Positions 51,817 through 60,618 of a stretch of 64,000 nucleotides of DNA are shown piece by piece. A program made the translations under genes and the position numbers. Numbering within the stretch: the first letter of the stretch is position 1; every line of letters starts with the position of its first letter. The notes under the pieces were generated by a model. That model saw only the letters and a list, made by a program, of their open reading frames with translations. It had not been told where the DNA came from and ran no database searches. This DNA comes from Methylomusa anaerophila (GTDB lineage: Bacteria; Bacillota; Negativicutes; Sporomusales; Sporomusaceae): positions 441,424-505,423 of the forward strand of contig NZ_AP018449.1 in the NCBI RefSeq assembly GCF_003966895.1, in the 5' to 3' direction.

Positions 51817-52236
51817 TCAGCTGCCGGCATGATTCACGGCTATGGCGATTTTCGCCAGGCCGCTTTGCTGGATGGCGTCCATTAGTTCGACCACCCGCCC
51901 GTGTTCCACGCTGCGGTCGGCATTAATGATGACCGCCAACTGCGCCCCGGCTTTGCTTTGCTGCGCCAGGCGAGCCGCCACCGCGGCCGTTGAAGGCATG
52001 GCCTCCTTATCCCAAAACAGCTTGCCGTCCTTGGTTACGGTCAGCGTTACCACCTGCCGCGTCTGATCAGGCATGCCCGCGGCCTGGGGCAGGTTGACCG
52101 GCATACTGTACTGGCTGGTCATCGACAAGGTGGCCATCATAAAAAACACAAGCAAAAAGAACATGGTATCGATCATGGGAATAATTTCAATTCTGGCTTT
52201 TTTAGCCGGATTGCGCGGTATTCGCATTACTGTCAT
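51817..52236 (-). CDS. exbD: ExbD-type biopolymer transport protein
   Basis: A 139-residue protein with one membrane helix (about 19-40, PMIDTMFFLLVFFMMAT) carrying the conserved Asp23 used in proton-driven energisation, and a periplasmic domain (VVTLTVTKDGKLFWDKE, INADRSVEHGRVVELMD). It works with ExbB and TonB to energise the receptors. Unusually, it is separated from exbB by a receptor and a binding-protein gene. Confidence 0.92.
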   Translation of the reverse strand: MTVMRIPRNPAKKARIEIIPMIDTMFFLLVFFMMATLSMTSQYSMPVNLPQAAGMPDQTRQVVTLTVTKDGKLFWDKEAMPSTAAVAARLAQQSKAGAQLAVIINADRSVEHGRVVELMDAIQQSGLAKIAIAVNHAGS

Positions 52237-52277
52237 CCTCCTCGGTCTCTTTTCCCGGCTTCTTTTTCAGCAAGTCA

Positions 52278-53333
52278 CTAAGTTGGGGGATGCAATATGG
52301 CCTGCACTTCGGTTTCGTTAAGTTCATAATCATAGAAGATCTTATAAAACTCCCGCACTGCCTGATTCATATCGATATCCCGGAACCGGTCGGGCTGCAG
52401 TATTTTTGCCGCCCACAAAAGCTGGAGAGCGCTTTCGCCGCTCCTGGTACACCAGGCATTTACGCCCTTGGGACTGACATATACCTCGCCGTTGAGCACC
52501 GCCGGCAATTGTTGGCACCGGCTATCCTGGAAAACCAGCGCCCGCTGGTCCGCGTCCCGCGTAATAATAACATCCGGCTGCCAGTTAACCAGGCTTTCCA
52601 TGGAGATGTCCGCCCTGACGCTTTCCACGCCGCCGGCCGCCGCTACATTTACGCCTCCGGCCATAGCAATCCAGGAAGTTACAACTGAATTTTTTCCCTC
52701 GGTATTCAGCAGGTGATCGGCAATATAGTAGACTCCCGGCTTGCGGTTCGGGTCAGCCGCCGCTTGTCTGGCTGTCAGCTGCCCGACAATGCCGTCGAAA
52801 TAACGGCAAAAACGTGCGGCCTTATCCGCCTCCCTGGGCCCCAGTACTTGCCCCAGAAGGGTCACTGCCTGTTTAAATTCGGCCGGGGTGCTGAAGTACA
52901 CGATAAATACCGGTATCCTCACCGACTCAAGCTGTTTTTTCAGCAAATCATTATTGGACCATAAGATAACTACTTCCGGCTTAACTTTAAGCAGTTCCTC
53001 CAGGTGCAAAGTGCCGGCAAAGACAGCGGGTATATTGCGGATGCCGGGAAAAACTTTGGCAAACCAGGGATTATCCTGTACAACCGGTGAAGTTGCCACC
53101 AATTTGGGCGCAGCCCCCAGCAGCAGCAGCAGCGAGGACAAGGATACGCCATTGGTGGTTATGCGGGTAACCTCGGCCGGCAAAACCACCCGGTTGCCGG
53201 CCATGTCCGCAACGACCCGGGTGCCGGATGCCGCCGGCCCGGCGCGCTCCGCTGCCGGTTGATAAAGAAGCCGGAGAAAACCCAGGACCGCCAGCGCAGC
53301 AATCAACAGCCAGATCAGCTTTCGGTTAGCCAT
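52278..53333 (-). CDS. Type III periplasmic binding protein, membrane-anchored form
   Basis: A 351-residue binding protein with a hydrophobic N-terminal segment (about 6-24) but no lipobox cysteine, so it is either anchored by an uncleaved helix or released by signal peptidase I. Typical motifs: VADMAGNRVVLPAEVTRITTNG and SMESLVNWQPDVIITRD. The C-terminal FYKIFYDYELNETEVQAIL matches the binding protein at 41679. Its ATG overlaps the receptor 4 stop by one base (TAATG), so receptor and binding protein are coupled. Confidence 0.87.
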   Translation of the reverse strand: MANRKLIWLLIAALAVLGFLRLLYQPAAERAGPAASGTRVVADMAGNRVVLPAEVTRITTNGVSLSSLLLLLGAAPKLVATSPVVQDNPWFAKVFPGIRNIPAVFAGTLHLEELLKVKPEVVILWSNNDLLKKQLESVRIPVFIVYFSTPAEFKQAVTLLGQVLGPREADKAARFCRYFDGIVGQLTARQAAADPNRKPGVYYIADHLLNTEGKNSVVTSWIAMAGGVNVAAAGGVESVRADISMESLVNWQPDVIITRDADQRALVFQDSRCQQLPAVLNGEVYVSPKGVNAWCTRSGESALQLLWAAKILQPDRFRDIDMNQAVREFYKIFYDYELNETEVQAILHPPT

Positions 53334-55546
53334 TACAATTGGAGTTCAGCCGAAAAAGCTACGGTGCGCGGGTTGCCCAGATAGAGAAGATCGCTGCGGG
53401 TAGTCCAGTAATTTTTATCGGTAATATTGTCAACCATTAACCGGAAAGTAATATCCTGGCCGTTAATTTTGGTATTATAACGGACACCGACATCGCCCAC
53501 AACTACCGCGGGAATGGAAACGGTATTGGCCGCGTCGACCCACTGTTTGCCGGTGTAGGAAATACCGCCGATCAGTGTTAATCCTGGAACTGAAGGTAAA
53601 TCGTACTCGGCAAACAAACGCGCCATGGATTTAGCGACTCCCTGCGGGGTTTTGTTCAATAAATCGGCTGTGCTTGTTTTGTCCACTTTGGCGTTAAGCT
53701 GGGTGAAACCGCCGACGAGGGTCAGGTTCTTGTTAACCTTGCCGCTGATGATAACTTCACCGCCGTTATATAAATTACGTCCGTCCTGAGTGGAAATTTG
53801 CGTAGCCGAGTCGGTATACTGACCGGCTTGGTTAATGCGGAACAGTGCGGCACTGACATCCACTCCGCCCAGCTTGGCTTTGGCGCCCAGTTCCAACTGT
53901 TTGCTCACATACGGGGCAAAAACCTCGCCCAGATTGCCTGCCGTTGTGGAAACCAGCCCTTTTTGCAGCGCTTCCAGGTAAGAGGCATAGACAGTCACAT
54001 TGGCTTTCGGTTTATATAGGACGGATACACTGGGCGTAAACTTGGATTCATTGTAAGGCGTTCCGCTGCTTACGCCTGTGGCTGAATTCCAGCTCCGGTC
54101 ATCGATAGAAGCATAATTGCCGCCCACGATCATTGACCAGGTTTTGCTGAAAGTAAGCTGGTCAGCCAGCAATAGCGACTGATACTTGACCTTTTGCGAG
54201 GGAGTAGTGCTGTAAGTAAAAACCGGATTGGGCGGATAACCCGAGTCGGCCAGCAGATACTGCGTGCTGCTGGTATAACTGCCGGCGCTGCCAGCCGGAT
54301 ATTGGGTTTCAATTAAATCCTGCATCCAGCCCAATGTCAGCTTGTGGCTCCATTTACCGGTTTTAAACTCTTTATCAAGAAAAATACTGCCCTGATTGGC
54401 TATCGTATGGTAGGCGCCCTGATAATCCACCCTGGGCGTATAAACCAGCGGACTGCCGTTTACCAGCCGCCGCCGGTAGGTGCTGTACTCTCTCTCCACA
54501 TCGCTGTAACGGTATGCCGCCCGCAATGTTAGGGTATCATCCAGCTTGGCCGTAAAAGAAGTGCCGATTCTGTCAGTTCTGTCGCGGGCGAAGGAATAAG
54601 GGGAACCCCAGTTAATGGAAGCGTCGGGAGCACTTGGTATACTGGTTGCGCCATTGCGCATATAAAATGCCTGCGCGTATTCCAGGTCCCGTTCAAAGTG
54701 AGAAACATCAAACGACCATACGGTATTGGGATTCGGATGCCAGTCAAACGCGCCGCTCACTAAAGAACGTTTGTTTTTCTGTTTATCAATGCCCGTGTCG
54801 CCGCCGGTTACGCCAAGCACATTCAGCCGGTAGGCGAATTTGCCGTCTTTCCCGGCAGGGCCGCCGAAATCACCCCGGATATAGCCCTGGGAGCCGCCGT
54901 AGTTTCCCAGGGTCACCGCTTCCAGCGGAGTGTTTGTTGGGCGTTTCAGCACATAATTGATCATGCCGCCGGGTGAAGTCACCCCATAAAGGAAACTGCT
55001 GGTGCCGCTCATGACTTCGATGCGGTCTTTGTCCTCAATCGGCTCGACAACGGCCGTGCCCCGCAAGCCGTCAACAGCAACATTGCTGGTCCAGATGGAA
55101 CTGGTAATGCCCCGGATAACATAATAATCAGTTACGCGGCTGCCGCCGGTCCCACTCTGCACGGCAGGACTATATTTCAGGGCATCGGCTGCCGATTCCG
55201 CCAGCATATTTTTCATGAGTTCACCAGGGATCACACTGATAGTATAGGGCGTGTCCAGCAGCGTCCGTTTTCCCAGGGGGCCGATATTCACGTCAGTGGC
55301 GCGGTAGCCGTTGGCCGCACTGCCGTCGGGAGCCGGACGCGCCTTGGTGTCTTTTACTTCCACATCCAGCAACGGAACGTCATCTGCCGGCAAGACGCCG
55401 GTTGCCGCCGGCTGGCTGACAGCCTCCTCCGGCTGCGGGGCCGCCGTCTCTTCCGCCCCGGTCAAACCAGGCATTCCCAGCGTCAGAGTAATTGCCAGCG
55501 CCGCGCCCCAGACCACCGGTTTCAAATTGCGCTTTTGCCGTTTCAT
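53333..55546 (-). CDS. TonB-dependent outer-membrane receptor 4 (siderophore-type)
   Basis: A 737-residue FhuA/FpvA-type receptor: signal peptide (about 1-31), VEVKD TonB-box-like (62-66), plug with GPLGKRTLLDTPYTISVIPG, YVIRGITSSIWTSNVAVDG and DRIEVMSGTSSFLYGV, then the barrel. The terminal residue is Leu (FSAELQL) rather than the usual aromatic. The gene follows exbB by 12 bp and overlaps the next binding-protein gene. Its N-terminal linker resembles that of receptor 3, so the two probably arose by duplication. Confidence 0.9.
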   Translation of the reverse strand: MKRQKRNLKPVVWGAALAITLTLGMPGLTGAEETAAPQPEEAVSQPAATGVLPADDVPLLDVEVKDTKARPAPDGSAANGYRATDVNIGPLGKRTLLDTPYTISVIPGELMKNMLAESAADALKYSPAVQSGTGGSRVTDYYVIRGITSSIWTSNVAVDGLRGTAVVEPIEDKDRIEVMSGTSSFLYGVTSPGGMINYVLKRPTNTPLEAVTLGNYGGSQGYIRGDFGGPAGKDGKFAYRLNVLGVTGGDTGIDKQKNKRSLVSGAFDWHPNPNTVWSFDVSHFERDLEYAQAFYMRNGATSIPSAPDASINWGSPYSFARDRTDRIGTSFTAKLDDTLTLRAAYRYSDVEREYSTYRRRLVNGSPLVYTPRVDYQGAYHTIANQGSIFLDKEFKTGKWSHKLTLGWMQDLIETQYPAGSAGSYTSSTQYLLADSGYPPNPVFTYSTTPSQKVKYQSLLLADQLTFSKTWSMIVGGNYASIDDRSWNSATGVSSGTPYNESKFTPSVSVLYKPKANVTVYASYLEALQKGLVSTTAGNLGEVFAPYVSKQLELGAKAKLGGVDVSAALFRINQAGQYTDSATQISTQDGRNLYNGGEVIISGKVNKNLTLVGGFTQLNAKVDKTSTADLLNKTPQGVAKSMARLFAEYDLPSVPGLTLIGGISYTGKQWVDAANTVSIPAVVVGDVGVRYNTKINGQDITFRLMVDNITDKNYWTTRSDLLYLGNPRTVAFSAELQL

Positions 55547-55558
55547 AATATCCTCTCC

Positions 55559-56161
55559 CTATGAAGCAGTGCCGGCGGCCTGTTCCTGCAGTGCCAGTTC
55601 CAGCCGGGTCGCATATTGTTCAATGGTTTCTGTTTCCCGCTCCACGCGGGTCAGAAAGTAGTTATAGGGTATCAGGGTTATCACTGCTACCGTTATGCCG
55701 GCGGCGGTGGCAATCAGCGCCTCGCCCACCCCGCCGGTCACGGCGTGGGGCTGGCCTATACCGGATGCAGCCATAATCTGAAAAGAGCCAATCATGCCGA
55801 TAATCGTTCCTAACAGCCCCAGCAATGGCGACAAGGTTATAATGGTATCTAAAGCCGCCAGTCCCCGCCGCATGCCGGCTACTTCGGCGATACCCGCCGT
55901 CTCCATGGCTTTGCCCGGACAAAACCGGCAGTCAAGTCCCTTGTGCAATACCCGGATGATCGGCAGATCGGCATCGCCAATTTTCTGCTGCGCTTGCTCC
56001 ATATGGCCCTGCCGGACCAGCGCCAGCAGGTCGTCGGCGTGGTGCACCCTGCCGATCCGCCGGAAAAACAGCCAGCGTTCCACAATAATGGTAATGGAAA
56101 TAATTGAGCATAATGCCAGTGGTAACATAATCCAGCCGCCGCTTGCGAGCGTCTGCACCAT
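55559..56161 (-). CDS. exbB: ExbB/TolQ-family proton channel protein
   Basis: A 200-residue protein with three membrane helices (about 8-28, 105-128 and 145-170). The MotA/TolQ/ExbB signature LDTIITLSPLLGLLGTIIGMIGSFQ is followed by GGVGEALIATAAGITVAVITLIPYNYF. With ExbD and TonB it converts proton motive force into energy for outer-membrane uptake. It lies between tonB and receptor 4. Confidence 0.93.
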   Translation of the reverse strand: MVQTLASGGWIMLPLALCSIISITIIVERWLFFRRIGRVHHADDLLALVRQGHMEQAQQKIGDADLPIIRVLHKGLDCRFCPGKAMETAGIAEVAGMRRGLAALDTIITLSPLLGLLGTIIGMIGSFQIMAASGIGQPHAVTGGVGEALIATAAGITVAVITLIPYNYFLTRVERETETIEQYATRLELALQEQAAGTAS

Positions 56162-56197
56162 AGATTCATTTCCCCTTTCCTTAACGTGAACATGGAA

Positions 56198-56923
56198 TCA
56201 TTCCGGATCCGTAAGGCGGAATGTAACTTTTACGTCATAGAAGCTGGCAACGGGATTCCCGCCTTGAGTTGCCGGCGAAAAACGCCACTTTGCCACTGCT
56301 CTGACGGCAGTGTCGTCAAATATGTCATAACCGCTGCTCTGACGGACGGTCACTGTTTTGGCCGAACCATCAACATCAATCAGCACACGTACTATTACCG
56401 CCCCTTCCCATCCCTCCTTCCTGGCGGCGCTGGGATAACCCGGCGAAACTTTATGCAGGACACTGGCTGAGCCAGACTGAACCGCGCCGGCTCCCTGACT
56501 CTTGCTATTTTGATCTGCCGCCTCAGCCCCAGGGCTGGCTGCCGGCTCTGCCGCCTCATTCCCGCTTGTATGCGGCAATGGCGGCAAAAATGCTTCCCCT
56601 GCCGGCGACTTAAGGACCGGCGGCACAGTACGGTCCGCCTGCACCTGCCGCGCTGGCCGGCGCTGTTCCACCGGCGCCGCCGCCGGCTCAGACTCGTCAG
56701 GCGCTGCTTCCGGCGCAGGCTCATCAGCCCCCGCGGCCGGTGCAGCCGTCAATGCGCCTGTTTCCAGCACACTGGCCGGCACTATTTCTATTGCCGCTCG
56801 GGGGGGCTGCACCACAGCCGGCGTCGTTTGTCCAATACACAAGATATATATCAATAAGACGCCATGAACCGCCAGTGATATTCCTGCACTCTTGCAATAC
56901 GAACCGTCGATCATATTGACCAC
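56198..56923 (-). CDS. tonB: TonB energy transducer
   Basis: A 241-residue protein with one N-terminal membrane helix (about 12-32), a long Pro/Ala/Glu-rich periplasmic linker (about 45-150) and a C-terminal TonB domain (about 155-240; VSPGYPSAARKEGWEGAVIVRVLID, SSGYDIFDDTAVRAVAKWRFSPA). It contacts the TonB boxes of the receptors. A GTG start at 56923 follows AGGAGGTG. First gene of tonB-exbB-receptor-SBP-exbD-SBP. Confidence 0.92.
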   Translation of the reverse strand: MVNMIDGSYCKSAGISLAVHGVLLIYILCIGQTTPAVVQPPRAAIEIVPASVLETGALTAAPAAGADEPAPEAAPDESEPAAAPVEQRRPARQVQADRTVPPVLKSPAGEAFLPPLPHTSGNEAAEPAASPGAEAADQNSKSQGAGAVQSGSASVLHKVSPGYPSAARKEGWEGAVIVRVLIDVDGSAKTVTVRQSSGYDIFDDTAVRAVAKWRFSPATQGGNPVASFYDVKVTFRLTDPE

Positions 56924-56975
56924 CAGCCCACCTCCTTTACAATGAATTTCTTAACCTAATTAACCTGGAATGCTA

Positions 56976-57015
56976 AGTAACTACAGGCAGGATTTCCGCA
57001 GTTAATACTTCATTG
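56976..57015 (-). promoter_or_regulatory. Shared leader motif upstream of tonB operon
   Basis: The minus-strand block CAATGAAGTATTAACTGCGG...CCTG..TAGTTACT is strongly similar to the block upstream of receptor 3 (18 of 23 bases in the core). Here it forms the hairpin GTATTAACT / AGTTACT without a T-run, so it is not an ordinary terminator. Possible operator or RNA element controlling uptake operons. Confidence 0.5.
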
Positions 57016-57046
57016 CATTGGGATTTTATGTTAATTTGCTGCGTAA

Positions 57047-57847
57047 TTATATGTTTGCAGCAAATGGAATGCATACCTGCACCTCGCTGCCGTTTTTCAG
57101 TTCCGACTCGATAATCTGCACACTTACGCCATAGGTTTGCCGTAAATAATCCTCGGTAATTACCTGTCCGGGTAAGCCGATGCTGAAAATTCCGTCTCTG
57201 CCAAGGGCCATGACTTTCGAGGCATAAAACAGCGCATGATTGGGATAATGGGTTGTCATTATGACGCCGATGCCTGATTCGTTGACAAGTTTCTTTATAT
57301 ATTCCAAAACCCGGATTTGATTGCCGAAGTCCAGGTTAGAAGTCGGTTCATCCATGATCAAAATCTCCGGCTGTTGGGCAAGAGCTCTGGCAATCAGCAC
57401 CAGTTGGCGCTCCCCGCCGCTGATCTCGGTATATATGCTGTTTCTTAAATAGGAAATTGCCAATGTGTCCAAGGCCTGTTCAGCTATTTCCAAATCAATG
57501 CAAGTGGGCGAGCCAAACATACTAAGATGCGCCGCTCTTCCCATAGCCACTACATCCACTACTTTGAAAGGAAAGGGCGGCGTATGCGCCTGGGGAACAT
57601 AGCCAACCCTGGCGGCGAAGCGCCGGCGCGACCAATTTTCAATATTCTCGCCGTCCAGGCTGATTCTGCCTGACTGCAGCTTTAAAAGCCGCAAAATAGT
57701 CTTGAACAATGTCGTTTTTCCCGCGCCGTTCGGGCCAAGCAAACAAAGAAATTCGCCGGACTTAATCTCGAAGGAAACGCCGCTGATTACCGGCTTTGAC
57801 CCGTAGCCGCAGGTAATGTCATCGATTTCCAGTATCAAGGTTCCCAT
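57047..57847 (-). CDS. ABC transporter ATPase (FecE/BtuD class)
   Basis: A 266-residue ATPase of iron-siderophore/cobalamin-type importers. Walker A GPNGAGKTTLFK near residue 38, VPQAHTPPFPFKVVDVVAMGR, signature EISGGERQLVLIARAL near 142, Walker B ILIMDEPTSNLD and switch His in MTTHYPNH are intact. The C-terminus (about 215-266) carries a VSVQIIESELKNGSEV regulatory-like extension. Pairs with the permease upstream, 17 bp away. Confidence 0.9.
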   Translation of the reverse strand: MGTLILEIDDITCGYGSKPVISGVSFEIKSGEFLCLLGPNGAGKTTLFKTILRLLKLQSGRISLDGENIENWSRRRFAARVGYVPQAHTPPFPFKVVDVVAMGRAAHLSMFGSPTCIDLEIAEQALDTLAISYLRNSIYTEISGGERQLVLIARALAQQPEILIMDEPTSNLDFGNQIRVLEYIKKLVNESGIGVIMTTHYPNHALFYASKVMALGRDGIFSIGLPGQVITEDYLRQTYGVSVQIIESELKNGSEVQVCIPFAANI

Positions 57848-57864
57848 CCCCTTTACAGTGCAGT

Positions 57865-58893
57865 TTATGCCCAGCCTTTCCGCGTATTTATCAACAAATA
57901 CAGAAAAAAAGGAGCGCCAATAATAGAAGTCAATATTCCCAAAGGCACCTCCACCGGAAACAGCGTGCGCGCCAGATTGTCGACCGCCAGCAGAAAAATG
58001 CTGCCCATCATAATCGTTGCCGGGATCAGGAATTTATAGTTGGGACCCATCAGCAGCCTGGATAAATGGGGTACAATCAGTCCGACCAGACTAATGACGC
58101 CGCTGATGGAAACGGCGGCCGCCGTAATCAGCGTTGCACAGGCAATGACAATAAGCCGCAGCCGGCCGGTATTGACCCCTAACGCCTTGGCTTCCTCTTC
58201 ACCAAAGGCCATTATGTTCAGGTTCCAGCGCAGCAGATAAAGCACGGCTAATCCGGACAGGATCGGAAAAGCGGCCATTCTCACATCCTCCAGCGTAACC
58301 GCAGCCAAGCTGCCCATCAGCCAATACGTAATGGCCGGCAAGGTGTTATTGGGATCGGCGACATATTTGACCAGGGAAACAAATGAGGTAAACAAAGTTC
58401 CAACAATCACGCCCGTTAAAATCATCACCAATATGCTTTCCCCCCGGCGGCTAAACCATATAGCGACTATATACGTGACCAGAACCGCCAGTAAACCGAA
58501 GGCAAACGCCGTAAGCTGAATGGCAACAGGGTTAAAAGAAAGAAGTATGCCCAACGCAGCGCCAAAGCTGGCGCCGGCCGTGACTCCTAAAATCCCGGGT
58601 GAAACCATGGGATTTTTGAACATCCCCTGATAGGAAGCGCCGGCTGTCGCCAGAGCAGCGCCGACAAGCATAGCGGCCATAATCCTGGGAAGACGGATTT
58701 GAGTCAAAATAACCTCTATTTCCGGTGACCAAGATTGCTTAATCGGAATTATTTTGGAAATTAATACGGTAAATATTACATCAGGCGCAAGAGGGTGCCG
58801 GCCTAAGGCAAAAGACAAAAAGAACATGATTAGTAAGGCAGCCAGCAGCAGCAAAATTTTTTTATTCGCAGCTTTCTTATCGTCTACAGGCAT
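57865..58893 (-). CDS. FecCD-type ABC transporter permease
   Basis: A 342-residue permease with about ten helices. It contains RLPRIMAAMLVGAALATAGASYQGMFKNPMVSPGILGVTAGA and GPISLVGLIVPHLSRL-like SGVISLVGLIVPHLSRLLMG, hallmarks of the FecCD/BtuC family for siderophores, heme, corrinoids and some metal chelates. It would serve the type III binding proteins of the island. It starts a new unit after the nif terminator. Confidence 0.92.
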   Translation of the reverse strand: MPVDDKKAANKKILLLLAALLIMFFLSFALGRHPLAPDVIFTVLISKIIPIKQSWSPEIEVILTQIRLPRIMAAMLVGAALATAGASYQGMFKNPMVSPGILGVTAGASFGAALGILLSFNPVAIQLTAFAFGLLAVLVTYIVAIWFSRRGESILVMILTGVIVGTLFTSFVSLVKYVADPNNTLPAITYWLMGSLAAVTLEDVRMAAFPILSGLAVLYLLRWNLNIMAFGEEEAKALGVNTGRLRLIVIACATLITAAAVSISGVISLVGLIVPHLSRLLMGPNYKFLIPATIMMGSIFLLAVDNLARTLFPVEVPLGILTSIIGAPFFLYLLINTRKGWA

Positions 58894-58930
58894 ATCAGCA
58901 GCTCCTATTCATACCGTCTTCAATAACAAC

Positions 58931-58964
58931 AAAAAGCCTCTCCATTCATCGAATAGACAGGCTT
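58931..58964 (-). terminator. Terminator at the end of the nif-type operon
   Basis: AAGCCT-g-TC-t-ATTC-gat-GAAT-g-GA-g-AGGCTT on the minus strand, followed by TTTTG, lies about 60 bp after the anfO-like gene and separates it from the ABC transporter. Confidence 0.8.
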
Positions 58965-59020
58965 CTTTGCCTCACTAATAGCCGGCGCAACTGTAAGCAG
59001 GCAATAAATTTGTCCGCCAA

Positions 59021-59659
59021 CTAACGTGTTCTGTTAAGCGTGTAACCTTGGTTAATAATATGAATCCGCTGGTTGGGCAAATTAGCTAAATCCACCAGCA
59101 AGTCGCCGTTGTCCTGCAATACGTTGTCCAGCCATACCGGCTGCTCTTGGCAGGAAATTTCCAATACGCGAAAATTTCGTTTGCGCAAAACCGTATCCAA
59201 TACGCGCTGCATGGACACCGCATTGGCTGCTTCCGCCGGACTGAGCGTCAGGCTGTAACGGCCGTCGCCTTTGGGCTCAGGCAGGGAAAAAATTGGCGCC
59301 AGGGAGCGTCGTACGCGGTCGCTTCGTTCCAAGAGCACCTCATGCCATAATTCGTCAAGGAATTCTTCCGGCTTCCCAGGTATTTCCCAAATCAAGCAAT
59401 TGATTTTTTCCAATTCAAAATAGGGGATACCGCTAACGGACAATCCGACAAATACCGAACACTCGCCGAGAAAACCGGCAATTTGGGCTATTCGCCGGCG
59501 AGTTTCCGCCATGTTTGAACCATCGCCCAAGCAGCAAGGCATTTTGCGGTTAATCCTCCAGGTGCCATGCTGACGGCCAAATACAACAATCTGCCCAAAC
59601 TCGAAGATTGAACAGGTATTATTGTCTGACCCGACCATTACGGCAATTTCTTTATTCAT
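59021..59659 (-). CDS. AnfO-like nitrogenase accessory protein
   Basis: A 212-residue soluble protein. The pattern EIAVMVG...G.IVVFGRQHGTWRI, AGFLGECSVFVGLSVSGIPYFELEK and IWEIPGKPEEFLDE in the first half, and a C-terminal half with YSLTLSPAE and FRVLEISCQEQPVWLD, match the AnfO family. AnfO was first found with the Fe-only nitrogenase and is thought to be an accessory factor. Its molecular role is not settled. Here it follows nifV-alpha; no anfHDGK genes are visible. Confidence 0.75.
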   Translation of the reverse strand: MNKEIAVMVGSDNNTCSIFEFGQIVVFGRQHGTWRINRKMPCCLGDGSNMAETRRRIAQIAGFLGECSVFVGLSVSGIPYFELEKINCLIWEIPGKPEEFLDELWHEVLLERSDRVRRSLAPIFSLPEPKGDGRYSLTLSPAEAANAVSMQRVLDTVLRKRNFRVLEISCQEQPVWLDNVLQDNGDLLVDLANLPNQRIHIINQGYTLNRTR

Positions 59660-59766
59660 CGCAAGCCTCCTTTGTTAAGCATAATACTTACAGCGCTAGC
59701 GAAGCCGTGAGGTATTCCCTGCCCCGGCCGCAGGCAATTGTCAGCGGCCGGAATGCACCGGACAAA

Positions 59767-60618
59767 CTAACGGGCAAATTGGCTGCAGTCAGCCGGTGGC
59801 GAAACCGGGGCCGGCCGGCCATGCATGCATGCCGCTGACACTAATTCGGCCAAAGTCGGCAGTTTTTCCGGCTCAATGCCGGTAGCGCAATCGGCAAACG
59901 TGGAAAAGGTATGGACGGCATGCTGCAAAGATACGTTGCCGGCCCGCTCGCCGATACCGTTGACAGTCACGCTGACGAACGGCGTTCCGGCTTGGACAGC
60001 CGCAAGACTGTTAGCCAGCGCCAGGCCAAAGTCATTGTGCAGGTGAATTTCCAGCGGCAGCGGACAATGTTCAACCAAACGGCGCATTTTGGCATAAGTC
60101 CCCAAAGGTTCCATCAGGCCAACTGTGTCGGCGTAACGAATGCGCTCCGCACCTGCTTGGGCAGCCGTAGCCGCGAACCGCAAAAAAAACTCACAATCGG
60201 CGCGGGAAGCGTCTTCCGCGCCCACCAGAACCCGGCAGCCGAAACTGCGGGCGTACCGCACCGACTCACCGATCTTTTGCAACACCCAAGCACGTGATTT
60301 GCGCAGCTTACAGTTAATGTGCAAATCCGACACCGGCGCCGAAATATGGATGAAACGGCAGCCGCATTGGACCGCGGCTAAAATATCGTCTTTGACCGCC
60401 CGGCACCAGCCAATTACCTGGCTGTTTAATCCCAATTGGTTTATCGCGGTCAGCGCTTCCCGCTCTTCCGGGCCATTGGCGGGAATCCCCGCTTCAATGG
60501 CAAAAACTCCCGCCGCGTTGAGAGCTTTGGCAATGTCAATTTTTTCCTCAGGCAAAAATACCAGTCCGGCGGCCTGTTCGCCGTCCCGCAAGGTAGTATC
60601 GACGATACCGACGTTCAT
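59767..60618 (-). CDS. nifV: Homocitrate synthase alpha chain (NifV-alpha, catalytic)
   Basis: Catalytic N-terminal-type half of a split homocitrate synthase (283 aa), which condenses acetyl-CoA and 2-oxoglutarate; homocitrate is a ligand of FeMo-co and related cofactors. DTTLRDGEQAAGLVF (residues 7-21, metal and substrate) and the metal-binding HLHNDFGLALANSLAA near 193 are intact, and NGIGERAGN follows. It lacks the C-terminal domain, which is provided by the upstream gene. The ATG overlaps that stop (ATGA). Confidence 0.88.
   Translation of the reverse strand: MNVGIVDTTLRDGEQAAGLVFLPEEKIDIAKALNAAGVFAIEAGIPANGPEEREALTAINQLGLNSQVIGWCRAVKDDILAAVQCGCRFIHISAPVSDLHINCKLRKSRAWVLQKIGESVRYARSFGCRVLVGAEDASRADCEFFLRFAATAAQAGAERIRYADTVGLMEPLGTYAKMRRLVEHCPLPLEIHLHNDFGLALANSLAAVQAGTPFVSVTVNGIGERAGNVSLQHAVHTFSTFADCATGIEPEKLPTLAELVSAACMHGRPAPVSPPADCSQFAR

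Noticed and set aside
42744..57046. Cobalamin riboswitch upstream of the receptor operons
   Set aside because: I looked for the conserved B12-box region before each receptor and before tonB and did not find it.
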